A stretch of 61,768 nt of DNA from Planctomycetota bacterium (lineage in GTDB: Bacteria > Planctomycetota > J058 > JAJDCP01): positions 1 to 61,768 of the forward strand of contig JAJDCP010000015.1 of the NCBI GenBank assembly GCA_029260765.1. The letters are read 5' to 3'. Each line of letters starts with the position of its first letter. Positions within the stretch are counted from its first letter, which is position 1. The notes under the pieces were generated by a model. That model was not told the DNA's origin, did no database searches, and worked only from the letters and a program-made list of their open reading frames with translations. This document shows positions 9,088 through 16,588 of this stretch, one piece after another. Made by a program: the position numbers and the translations under genes.

Positions 9088-9516
9088 ATGCCCATCGTCA
9101 TCCGCGACGACCTGAGCCTCGAAGACGCTTGGCTCGAGTGGCGCACCAGCCGCTCGGGCGGGCCGGGCGGCCAGAACGTCAACAAGGTCGAGACCCAGGT
9201 TGAATTGCGCCTCGACCTCGAGGCTTGCGACGTGCTCAACACCTTTGTCAAGAAGCGTTTACGGGCGCTTGCTGGAAGCCGGTTGAGCAAGGCCGGCGTG
9301 CTTCGTATCGTCAGCTCGAGCCACCGCGAGCAGTCTTTGAACCGGGAGGACTGCGCCGAACGCTTGCGGGCGTTGGTGCTCGAAGCACTGAAGCCGCCAC
9401 CTCCTCCGCGCAAACGCACCAAACCCACCCGGGCCTCCAAAGAACGCCGGCTTGAAGACAAGCGGCGCAAGGCACGCAGGAAGCAGAAGCGGGGCAAGGT
9501 AGATTTCAGCGATTGA
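9088..9516 (+). CDS. arfB: Alternative ribosome-rescue factor / peptidyl-tRNA hydrolase
   Basis: It rescues ribosomes stalled on non-stop mRNA by hydrolysing the peptidyl-tRNA. The catalytic GGQ is at residues 27-29 in SGGPGGQNVNKV. The length (142) matches ArfB/YaeJ rather than full release factors. The C-terminal ~35 residues form a Lys/Arg-rich tail (RRLEDKRRKARRKQKRG), as required to enter the empty mRNA channel. It is flanked by a divergent DUF188 gene and a convergent HEAT-VWA gene, so it is probably a single transcription unit. Confidence 0.93.
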   Translation: MPIVIRDDLSLEDAWLEWRTSRSGGPGGQNVNKVETQVELRLDLEACDVLNTFVKKRLRALAGSRLSKAGVLRIVSSSHREQSLNREDCAERLRALVLEALKPPPPPRKRTKPTRASKERRLEDKRRKARRKQKRGKVDFSD

Positions 9517-9531
9517 GCCTGGCCTGCCCGA

Positions 9532-11325
9532 TCAGTCGATGTTGACGTAGACGCCGCTGTTCTGGTCGGCCAGAGCCTTGAGCAGCTGGGCGTTGCCGGC
9601 AAAATTGATGGTGTTGATCTGGATGTTGCGGACCGCGTTGATCTTGGCGACCTCGCGCAGGATGTCGTCAGCGGCTGTGTACTTGCCCGAACCGGGCGAT
9701 CCGTCCGTCAACAGGTAGATCGTGTCGACGGTGTCGTCGAGCAGCGCCTCTTCGAGCGGGTCGTAGATGTTGGTGCCCCCTCTGGGACTACATGCTTCGA
9801 TAAATGTGCGGGCGTCGGCCAGGCTGGCGGGCGTCGCACGCGTCAGCTGACCCTGCCAGGGTTGGGTGCCGTTGTCGAATAGGATGATGTTGAAGAAGGC
9901 ACTCTTGGGCAAGCCCTCGATGGCCTTGATCAGCTCGCTCTTGGCCACGTCCAGCTTGATCCCGGTGTATTCAGTGCCGCGCAGCTGCCCCGACATGCTT
10001 CCCGAGATGTCCACCAGGAAGCAGACTCGGTTCGATACGATCTCGGTGCCGTAGTATGAGCCTCGTTCGCGGGTTGCAGGCGGGAGCGCCGCGCCCGTTG
10101 CTACACGCGCCTCTTCATCGGGGAAGACGAATCCGTCTTTGCGGTACTGCCACCAGTTGTTCCAGTCTTGAGCCGCTTCGCCGACGTCCTCGCCGGTCAA
10201 CCTCTTGAGCGCAAGCACTACTTCGAAATGCATGCGGGCTTCGGTTTTGTCGAGTTGCGCGATCAGTGCCTCGACTGCCTCGGGGGCAGGGATGTTGCCG
10301 ACGGCTTTGATCGCCGCCACCTGCACCTGCCAGGCCTTGTCATCAAGGCACTCGCTCAGGTCTTCAAGCAGCGCGGGATCACGATAGCGACCCAGAGAAT
10401 GGACCGCGATGGCCCGCAGCTCCCACTCACGCTTCTTCAACAGCTTCTTCAGGGCCTTGCGGGCCGCGGCCGTGTCAGTGCTGCCCAGCGCGCGTCCCGC
10501 AGCCAGCGCGACGGAGGGGTCTTTGTCCTTGGTGCACTTGGCCAGCTCTGCATCGAACTCGGCAGCCCCGACCTCTCCCAACAGCTCACAGCCCGCCGCA
10601 CGTAGGCCTGGTAGCTTGGCTTTTGTGTACCCGGCCGCCGTCTCAGCCGCATCTGCCCACTTCCAATGGATCAGCAGCGTCAGTCCATTCTCTGTGATGT
10701 AGATGGGAGACTTCTTGGTGAAGCAGCTCTCGAGCAACCACGGCGCCGGCTCGGTCGGCTGATACGCTTTCAACAGCTTCAGGCCGTGGCTGTTGCGCCC
10801 TTGGGCTGCCTTGTCCTCCGCGCTGCGCAGCTCGATGGGCGGCACCGGAACCAGACTGGCGAACAAGGCCTGGAAGGACTCCAGCCCCCCCAGGGCGGCG
10901 ATGGCGTCCGCCGCATACCGATGGCTGGCCGTCTCGCTCAACAGGGGCAGCATCTCTTCGAGACTGTACCCTCGTCCCAAGATCGACAGGCAGCGCAGCG
11001 CTTGACTGCTCAGCGTCGCGTCATTGCCGAGCCAGGTGGCTCGTAGCACGGCGACTGCGTCGTCGCTGGCATTGGTCTGCAGGGCGTTGATGGCTGCATA
11101 GCGCAGATTCGTGTCTGCGTGGGTGAGATAGCCGGCGAGCAGCTCGACCACGGCCGCATCTTTGAAGCGACCTACCTGATAGAGCGCAGTGCGGATCAGC
11201 TGCACGTCTCCAGCGGCTTCGGCCGCCTGCAGCTGTGCGAGGGCCTCGGCGAAAGTCGCAGGAGTCTGCACCTGGGCCTGGAGCGAGAGCCCGGCCAGGA
11301 GCAACAGGAAAGTGAGGGCACGCAC
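9532..11325 (-). CDS. Secreted HEAT-repeat protein with von Willebrand A domain
   Basis: The GTG at 11325 has GGAGG 7 bases upstream and opens directly into a signal peptide (LTFLLLLAGLSLQAQ). Roughly residues 25-390 are alpha-helical HEAT-like repeats (RYAAINAL, IAVHSLGRYRDPALLEDL and similar), ending in the DWNNWWQYRKDG motif often seen at the end of planctomycete HEAT segments. Residues ~430-597 are a VWA domain with a full MIDAS motif (LVDISGSMSG, later TDGSPGSG). It probably scaffolds protein interactions at the cell surface or in the periplasm. It is convergent with arfB. The partner is unknown. Confidence 0.85.
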   Translation of the reverse strand: MRALTFLLLLAGLSLQAQVQTPATFAEALAQLQAAEAAGDVQLIRTALYQVGRFKDAAVVELLAGYLTHADTNLRYAAINALQTNASDDAVAVLRATWLGNDATLSSQALRCLSILGRGYSLEEMLPLLSETASHRYAADAIAALGGLESFQALFASLVPVPPIELRSAEDKAAQGRNSHGLKLLKAYQPTEPAPWLLESCFTKKSPIYITENGLTLLIHWKWADAAETAAGYTKAKLPGLRAAGCELLGEVGAAEFDAELAKCTKDKDPSVALAAGRALGSTDTAAARKALKKLLKKREWELRAIAVHSLGRYRDPALLEDLSECLDDKAWQVQVAAIKAVGNIPAPEAVEALIAQLDKTEARMHFEVVLALKRLTGEDVGEAAQDWNNWWQYRKDGFVFPDEEARVATGAALPPATRERGSYYGTEIVSNRVCFLVDISGSMSGQLRGTEYTGIKLDVAKSELIKAIEGLPKSAFFNIILFDNGTQPWQGQLTRATPASLADARTFIEACSPRGGTNIYDPLEEALLDDTVDTIYLLTDGSPGSGKYTAADDILREVAKINAVRNIQINTINFAGNAQLLKALADQNSGVYVNID

Positions 11326-11772
11326 AGCTCGCCTCCAGCGGAACCAGCAAGGCCTTATGATAGCACGCGTGAGATTCGTGCTCCAGGTTCCCTCGTTTTG
11401 GCCCACGAAACGTAACGAGACCCAACCGGAACCGACGGCCCACGGTTGGGTGCTATTCGACAGCTCTCTGGGCCCTGGCGATGGGCATGTGATTTGCTTG
11501 GACTCCCCTGGCACAATCTGGGGGTTCCCGATGATCGTATTTCCAAGCCAAGCCGCAGGCCGGCTATCACGCGGCTTCCGGGCAGGCGTCCCCGCGCCCC
11601 CGTACAAGCGGGAAGGGACCTCCTCTTCGCTGGCCTGGTACACACAGGAGCAGTTGCGCAGCATCCGCGCCTATCTGGCCCGGCCCACTCCTGAGTTCTG
11701 GCAATCCCGCACGGGCTTTCTCGATGGGCTCGACGAGGTCATTGTGCTCCTCGACGGTTGAGGCTTCGTCCC
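11326..11772. other. Intergenic stretch upstream of the HEAT-VWA gene
   Basis: It holds the upstream region of the HEAT-VWA gene and one weak small gene candidate at 11531-11761. I see no RNA gene, repeat or clear promoter. Confidence 0.5.
11531..11761 (+). CDS. Possible small protein, 76 aa
   Basis: An ATG with a GGGGG run 7 bases upstream opens a 76-codon frame. The second half reads like a natural helical protein (YTQEQLRSIRAYLARPTPEF) and ends FLDGLDEVIVLLDG. It ends 11 bases before the convergent M48 gene's stop. No family is recognised, and codon composition is the only support beyond the ribosome site. Confidence 0.35.
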   Translation: MIVFPSQAAGRLSRGFRAGVPAPPYKREGTSSSLAWYTQEQLRSIRAYLARPTPEFWQSRTGFLDGLDEVIVLLDG

Positions 11773-13758
11773 TCAACGCGACGGCTTGCTGAGAGCCTCG
11801 AGAAGATGCCGATAGAGCGGCAACCACACCCGTCCGCCGCGCCGCTTCAGGCTCTGTTCCAGTTGCTGCATAGCGTGGTCCACGGCATCTGGATCAGCTT
11901 CCCAACTGGCCACACAGGCCTGGGCAAGCAGGACCAGAGGAGCCTGTGCCTCCATCCCGGCGGCGGTCTGCACAGACTCGCTCACCGCGCTGCCCATGCC
12001 GTTTTCGGCCAACTCTACCAGGGCCCGTCCTGCCCATCCTGGTGCGTGGCTGGGCTTCAGCTCACACGCGTGCAAGAAGCTCCCGTGGGCTGCCTCGTGA
12101 CGTCTGAGCTCAAGCTGTGCGAGGCCGCGGATGTATGAGATCTCGGCGGACAGCGGGCCTGTGATGTGCAGTTGATCGAGTTGGACCAGGCACGCTTCTG
12201 CTTGCATGTCGGCGAGCTCTGCAAATGCCAGGTTGAGACGGGCGGCCTGAAGCTCTGGCTCGCGAGCCAGCAAGGCCTGAAGGGTCTTGCGGGCCTCGTC
12301 GAGCTGTGCGTTGGCGAGCAGCGCTGCCCCGTGGACGGCCAACAGCTGCGGGTCGTTCGGCCGTTGGGCTATCGCCAGACTGCTGAGCTGTAGGGCTTCG
12401 TCCACCTTCCCCTCGGACAACGCGGCCCCGATCGCGATCATTCGGGCCGCCTCCGCCTTGCCGAGGCGGCGCCAGGGCCCGATCACGAGAAAGACTCCCA
12501 GCGTCATGGCCACGATTCCCGCCAGCCTGACGGGATCGGCTGAGAGCGGTGCGCTGCTCTGCACCACGGCGACCAGACCACCAACACACAAGAGCCCAGC
12601 TGCAAAAAGGTATGCCAGCCGCTTCCACGGGCGGGGCGCGCGCAGGCTGCTGGTCAAAGACTTCTGGATGAGGTGCTTGATCCAGATATGTGCCATCAGC
12701 AGCACGGCCAGCCCCGACCAGCAGGCAGCCTCAAACCAGGTCGGCAGGTCCAAGAAGCCCTGCTGGGCTAGCAGGGCCAGAGACGAGGGGATGCCCAGGA
12801 AGACGATCAGACCCAGGCCACGCATCAGCTGGTTCTTGCGTAGATGTTGCCTGCCGGCCAGGCCCAGCGCCGCCAGCCGCGCTTCGAGCGGTGGGTGGGT
12901 CAGGAAGGGCGCCACCAATGGATGGCTAACCAGCCGCAACAGGCTGTGGGGCTGATCATTGTGCACGCGCTCCAGCATGCGGCCTACGGCCTCGGCCCCC
13001 TGCATTCTAGCCGCGAAACGGTCGCAGGCCAACTCTACGCTCTGGATGATCGCATGGCTCCCCAACAGGCCTGCTGCGACCGCACAGAGCGCGGGGAGGC
13101 CGTGTCCGACGTAGACTGCCCGCGCGAGCACGTAACCGGTTAGCGCCAGCGGCAGCGCCAGTCGGTGGGTCAACGTACCGCCTCGAAAAACGTGCCCCGC
13201 TTCGTGAGCGATCAAGGCTGCAAAGGACTCGTCATCGAAGGAATCACACACGCGCCGGTCGACAACGATGAGACAGCGCCGCATCCCCTGCACGAACGCA
13301 TTCAAGCTCGGCATTGCCAGGACCCGCATCGAAGCACACTCCAGCCCGGCCCCCTCGAGCACCTGCTCGGCCAGAGCCCGACGCGGTCCCTGCAGTTCGG
13401 GGAATTCTCGCTGCAATCCTTTGTATCGACCGAGCTTCCAGAAATCCGACAGCAGAGTCACGAGGGTGATGCCGCCGCAAATGATGGCGACCGCCCATTC
13501 CCGCTCGCCCATCAGCAGCCAGGCCAATAGAACGGGGCCTACGATCAGGAGGTTGAGATCAGAGGCCAGCCGCAGAGCTTCGAGCGCGGAACCTGAGAAG
13601 CGCCCTCGGTAGGCAGCGGCCAGGCCCAGGGCTGCCAGGCCCATGGGAAGTGCTGCGGCAAGCGCGGTATAGTTGCTCGAGGTAAGAGTGCCCCAGGCCA
13701 GGCCGCCCGCGGCTCCGATCCATGCGAACAGGCCCAGGAAGATCAACCAGCTGCGCAT
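11773..13758 (-). CDS. Integral-membrane M48-family metalloprotease with TPR tail
   Basis: An HtpX/Ste24-type zinc protease. The ATG at 13758 starts a membrane helix (MRSWLIFLGLF); the longer frame reads through poor sequence. Zinc motif H185-E-A-G-H189 lies in FAALIAHEAGHVFRGG, and the third ligand region is SVELACDRFAARM. Several TM helices flank the catalytic part (~5-100, ~230-260, ~360-400, ~420-460). Residues ~480-650 are TPR-like helices, so the protease carries its own protein-binding module. Family members degrade or process membrane proteins under envelope stress. A related fragment persists upstream at 14538-14639. Confidence 0.88.
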   Translation of the reverse strand: MRSWLIFLGLFAWIGAAGGLAWGTLTSSNYTALAAALPMGLAALGLAAAYRGRFSGSALEALRLASDLNLLIVGPVLLAWLLMGEREWAVAIICGGITLVTLLSDFWKLGRYKGLQREFPELQGPRRALAEQVLEGAGLECASMRVLAMPSLNAFVQGMRRCLIVVDRRVCDSFDDESFAALIAHEAGHVFRGGTLTHRLALPLALTGYVLARAVYVGHGLPALCAVAAGLLGSHAIIQSVELACDRFAARMQGAEAVGRMLERVHNDQPHSLLRLVSHPLVAPFLTHPPLEARLAALGLAGRQHLRKNQLMRGLGLIVFLGIPSSLALLAQQGFLDLPTWFEAACWSGLAVLLMAHIWIKHLIQKSLTSSLRAPRPWKRLAYLFAAGLLCVGGLVAVVQSSAPLSADPVRLAGIVAMTLGVFLVIGPWRRLGKAEAARMIAIGAALSEGKVDEALQLSSLAIAQRPNDPQLLAVHGAALLANAQLDEARKTLQALLAREPELQAARLNLAFAELADMQAEACLVQLDQLHITGPLSAEISYIRGLAQLELRRHEAAHGSFLHACELKPSHAPGWAGRALVELAENGMGSAVSESVQTAAGMEAQAPLVLLAQACVASWEADPDAVDHAMQQLEQSLKRRGGRVWLPLYRHLLEALSKPSR

Positions 13759-14146
13759 GGGGCCCTCGCTTGCGAACGTTTTCCAAGCATACCCTAGTTC
13801 GGAGTTGGACTCTACAAGCAGGGTAGATGCGCCCGAGGTCCAGAGCTTCTGACGAAGCAACCGGCCTGGATGGGGATGGGCTGCCACTGTCCGTTACGGA
13901 ACGAGATCGGACCCGGACCCGGATTCGGACTCGGACTCCAGAGCGCCTGACACGGGTTCGAGGCAAAGGGCCTGGAAGGATTTTGGCGGCTACTATCCGT
14001 TGCGACTGCCTGCTGCCACGTGAAGCACACAGGAATCGAAGCCGTCTTCTGTAGCGGCGCTCTGTGAGCGCCGGGAGGAGCTTTGGCGGCGTTTGTATCC
14101 CAAGGTTCAGGTTTCACCATACGGATCGATCATCTCGTCGGTCATA

Positions 14147-14280
14147 GCAGCCTGCGGCAAAGATACTGATTTTCCCGAGGTAGGGGCGGGGTTTATCCCC
14201 GCCCGAGCGAACGGGCGGGGATAAACCCCGCACCCTACAAGGGCCCAAAAAGCCCTTCTTCGAATTACGCCGCAGGCTGC
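14147..14280. mobile_element. 134-bp MITE with 12-bp TIRs and ATA target duplication
   Basis: Perfect terminal inverted repeats GCAGCCTGCGGC (14147-14158) and GCCGCAGGCTGC (14269-14280) are flanked by ATA on both sides (14144-14146 and 14281-14283). The related repeat copy 2 has the uninterrupted site with a single ATA (TAT at 42991-42993 on the forward strand). Inside is a long hairpin, GTAGGGGCGGGGTTTATCC on the left arm. It has no coding capacity, so any transposase must act in trans. Confidence 0.85.
14180..14238. repeat. REP-like hairpin inside the MITE
   Basis: The left arm, running from GTAGGGGCGGGG through TTTATCCCCGCCCG, pairs with the right arm CGGGCGGGGATAAACCCCG plus CACCCTAC around a 6-base loop, with one mismatch. 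The same palindrome family recurs at 34400-34458. Palindromes of this type (REP-like) are often mobilised by RAYT transposases; none is in this window. Confidence 0.8.
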
Positions 14281-14475
14281 ATAGACCGACGCTACAGGCG
14301 GTTCTCAGCAGATCGAAGGCATCGACCCAACCTGATCGAAGACTCCGAAGCGAAGTCTCATTCAAGAGTTGACCATGTCAGGAGACCCGGACTCGGACTC
14401 GGACTCGGACCCGGACCCGGGCCAGGAAACCGACACCGGACACCGGTTGCGACTCCGAAGAGGTCCGTGGCCCGT

Positions 14476-14513
14476 GGACCGTGACCGTGACCGTGACCGT
14501 GACCGTGACCGTG
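14476..14513. repeat. GACCGT hexamer tandem repeat
   Basis: Six consecutive GACCGT units. Together with the GGACTC tracts nearby it shows that this island accumulates 6-base slippage repeats. Confidence 0.8.
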
Positions 14514-14537
14514 AATACGTCTGCGTCGACAGCAAGA

Positions 14538-14639
14538 TCATGCCGTTGGCGTCTGTTCCAGCAGCTGCAGAGAGCGGTCCGCGGCCTCTGGATCCCCTTC
14601 CCAGCTAGTCACAGGGGCCTGAACGCCTTCCCCAAACAC
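14538..14639 (-). pseudogene. Relic of an M48-TPR protease 3' end
   Basis: Read on the minus strand, this stretch encodes SWEGDPEAADRSLQLLEQ followed shortly by a stop. The intact M48 protein reads SWEADPDAVDHAMQQLEQ near its C-terminus, and the DNA of 11848-11935 matches as well. Nothing upstream of the fragment resembles the rest of the gene; the terminator of the HEAT-DUF4159 gene sits there instead. It is the tail of a lost paralogue or a duplication remnant. Confidence 0.7.
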
Positions 14640-14664
14640 AAACGGCGGCCCCGAAGGGTCGCCG
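14632..14664 (-). terminator. Rho-independent terminator of the HEAT-DUF4159 gene
   Basis: On the minus strand CGGCGACCC-TTCG-GGGCCGCCG forms a 9-bp stem with one mismatch and a UUCG loop, followed by TTTGTGTTTGGG. It lies 28 bases after the stop of the gene ending at 14692. Confidence 0.7.
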
Positions 14665-14691
14665 TGGTGGGAAGCTCTGAACGTCAGCAGC

Positions 14692-16281
14692 TCAGTCGAG
14701 GTTCAGCCCACGCCGCGCTTCCAGCAGGAAGTTCAGCAGCAGGTTCTGCATCGCGTACTCGTCGACTTCGCTCTCCTGCTTGCCGAAGTGGCTCAGCACA
14801 TGCAGCACGGCACCACCACGCTTGCCGCGCGGCTGGAAGGTGATCGCGACCGCCTCATCGCCGTCCGATTCGTCGCGCAGCTCTTCGCTACGCAGCAGGG
14901 TCAAGACGACCTTGGGGTTCTTGACCTTGATGGCCGGGCTCTCGTCGTCGATGGTCCAGAAGTGCTCGGGAACCCCCAGGACCTCGGTCAACATGTCGGC
15001 TTCGCGCTCGACCGTCTCGCCGTCGCCGCTATCGCCTTCATCGTCGTAGTCGTTGATCTTCTGGTGGCCACTACGGGTGAAGACGCCGCGGAACAGCGGG
15101 TTGGCGGTCATACCGCGCATCGGCTGCGCAGGTGTCTCTTGATCGCCGAGCATCTTGCCCGCGCCCACCAGACCCGGCCAGGCAATCGACAGCACGTCGA
15201 TCAGGCCCCAGTCTTCGGAGAAAAGATAACCGCCGGCGTCGACCCATTGACCGATGGCCTTGGCAGCCTTGCCCGACAGCGCGTGGTTGATGATGTCATG
15301 GGTATCACAGCCGGTGCACTGGTTGAGGCGCATGCCCATGTCGACATTGTTGGCCTTGCAGTTGGGGCACACACAGTGATCGGAGATCTGCACACAGTTG
15401 AGCACCAGGGCCATGGCACCGCCCAGCACTTCCAGGTCCTCTTCGAACTCTTGCCGGGACATCACCGTGTGGGGGATGCCCATGTTCTCGAGCACGTTCT
15501 CGATCGAGTCGAAGTTGCAGCCGCTGTTGGCGCGAGCGCATTCGGCCTTCAGGACGATGATCTTCTCGGGGGCCAGGGTTTCGAGGCCCGCGAACTCACC
15601 CGCCCGCGACGGATCGAGGTCACCGGTCACGGTGCCGCCCGAGCCAAAGCTGGCGTCGTGGCCCTGCAGGCCATCGGCCCGGCTGATGTCCCACCACTTC
15701 TGCCAGTCTTCCGCCGTGCCGCAATCGGCGCCGGTCAGAACACGCAGGGCTCGCTCGATGCGCTCAGCCAGCGGATCGTTCTTCTTCAGGTCAAGGAAGG
15801 CGGTGATCAGCACGTCGACGCTGACTTCACTCTCGATCGCCGCGAGCTGATCGACTGCCAGCGGCTTCATGTCGTCGGCGCCCTTTTCGAGAACCTTGGC
15901 ATGCGCCGCAGTCGCGGCCGTGCTGTGGTTGTTCTGCAGGGCGAACAGCAGATCGCGCGCCAGCGCCGTCTTCTTTTTCTTCGCCAGGTAGTCGCCCAGC
16001 GCCTCCATCGCAGCGGTGTCGTTGAAAGAGGTCGCCGCGTTGACCAGCTGCCAGTACGCGTTGTCCGAGCTCTTGGCCATCTTCTCGAGAGTCTTGCAGA
16101 GGAACTCGGCACCCTCGCTGCCGCCGTTGGCGACAATCGGAACCAGGGCTTCCCTGATGGTCTCGGAATTGTTTCTCTTGATCGCGTCAGTCAGGCTTTT
16201 CTGCTGATCTTTGGTCAGGTCAGCAAATACTGGTGCAGCCAGCAAGAAGCAAAGACTGACATTGAGGAGCCCACGACCCAT
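14692..16281 (-). CDS. Secreted HEAT-repeat protein with DUF4159-type domain
   Basis: GGGAGG about 9 bases before the ATG supports the start. A signal peptide (LLNVSLCFLLAAPVFA) is followed by ~180 residues of HEAT-like helices that end in EDWQKWWDISRADGL, the same W..WW closure as the HEAT-VWA protein. The C-terminal ~300 residues resemble DUF4159/glutamine-amidotransferase-like domains (EKIIVLKAE at its start, GGYLFSEDWGLIDV later) with an inserted CxxC pair (CVCPNCKANN...QCTGCD), probably a zinc knuckle. It is likely an exported planctomycete-type protein of unknown role. It has its own terminator and is divergent from the kinase-SUMF1 gene. Confidence 0.8.
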   Translation of the reverse strand: MGRGLLNVSLCFLLAAPVFADLTKDQQKSLTDAIKRNNSETIREALVPIVANGGSEGAEFLCKTLEKMAKSSDNAYWQLVNAATSFNDTAAMEALGDYLAKKKKTALARDLLFALQNNHSTAATAAHAKVLEKGADDMKPLAVDQLAAIESEVSVDVLITAFLDLKKNDPLAERIERALRVLTGADCGTAEDWQKWWDISRADGLQGHDASFGSGGTVTGDLDPSRAGEFAGLETLAPEKIIVLKAECARANSGCNFDSIENVLENMGIPHTVMSRQEFEEDLEVLGGAMALVLNCVQISDHCVCPNCKANNVDMGMRLNQCTGCDTHDIINHALSGKAAKAIGQWVDAGGYLFSEDWGLIDVLSIAWPGLVGAGKMLGDQETPAQPMRGMTANPLFRGVFTRSGHQKINDYDDEGDSGDGETVEREADMLTEVLGVPEHFWTIDDESPAIKVKNPKVVLTLLRSEELRDESDGDEAVAITFQPRGKRGGAVLHVLSHFGKQESEVDEYAMQNLLLNFLLEARRGLNLD

Positions 16282-16588
16282 GAGGAGAACCTCCCTTCCT
16301 TTGGATGTTGGAATTCTGGAATGGGAATCGGAAAACGCCGTTGCGGTGGCACGGACGGCTTTCGAGTCGACACGTCACGTAGAGGAATGACGAAGTGTAT
16401 GACGTTTTCCTGTGCATCTTAATAGGAAAATCTCTCAGGTTTCTCTTTCGTGTAGCCAGGATCCGCCGGACCCTCCATGATTCGTGGTGCGTGCGGCGCA
16501 CGACTGGGCCGGATTCTGCGGGGCTCGCGGTTGCAGACCAGCCCACATCAGCGCTATCCTTCCCACATTCCCACACGGCAGACGTGGC
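16282..16588. other. Divergent promoter region, AT-richer
   Basis: This 307-base gap separates the divergent HEAT-DUF4159 and kinase genes and is visibly less GC-rich than its flanks. It holds a perfect 7-bp dyad TTTTCCT...AGGAAAA (16405-16430) and no gene. Confidence 0.5.
16405..16430. promoter_or_regulatory. TTTTCCT/AGGAAAA dyad, possible operator
   Basis: A perfect 7-bp inverted repeat with a 12-base spacer lies between two divergent starts. Position and symmetry suit a dimeric regulator, but no candidate regulator is encoded next to it. Confidence 0.35.

Larger units (their letters stand above)
13886..14420 (-). repeat. Composite dispersed repeat, copy 1 (inverted relative to copy 2)
   Basis: Its core 13923-14336 aligns base for base, with scattered differences, to the reverse complement of 42939-43212. 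Shared blocks include TTTTGGCGGCTACTATCCG, a hairpin CGGCGCTCtgtGAGCGCCG and GAACCGCCTGTAGCGTCGG. Both ends carry GGACTC-type hexamer tracts (13909-13938 and 14388-14420), and the left end has ACTGTC...GGAACG, close to the terminal inverted repeat of copy 2. It is interrupted by the MITE at 14147-14280. Confidence 0.8.
13759..14691. other. Repeat island without functional genes
   Basis: The 0.93-kb gap contains a composite repeat (13886-14420), a 134-bp MITE inserted in it, GGACTC- and GACCGT-type short tandem repeats, a relic of the M48 gene's 3' end and the terminator of the next gene. Open frames here arise from the hexamer repeats. Confidence 0.7.

Noticed and set aside
11189..11530. Longer plus-strand frame running into the 76-residue candidate
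   Set aside because: The upstream part overlaps the HEAT-VWA gene and its ribosome site in antisense and is not protein-like.
14369..14608. Small Asp-Ser-repeat protein candidate
   Set aside because: It comes from the GGACTC and GACCGT repeats and the M48 relic, and has no ribosome site.
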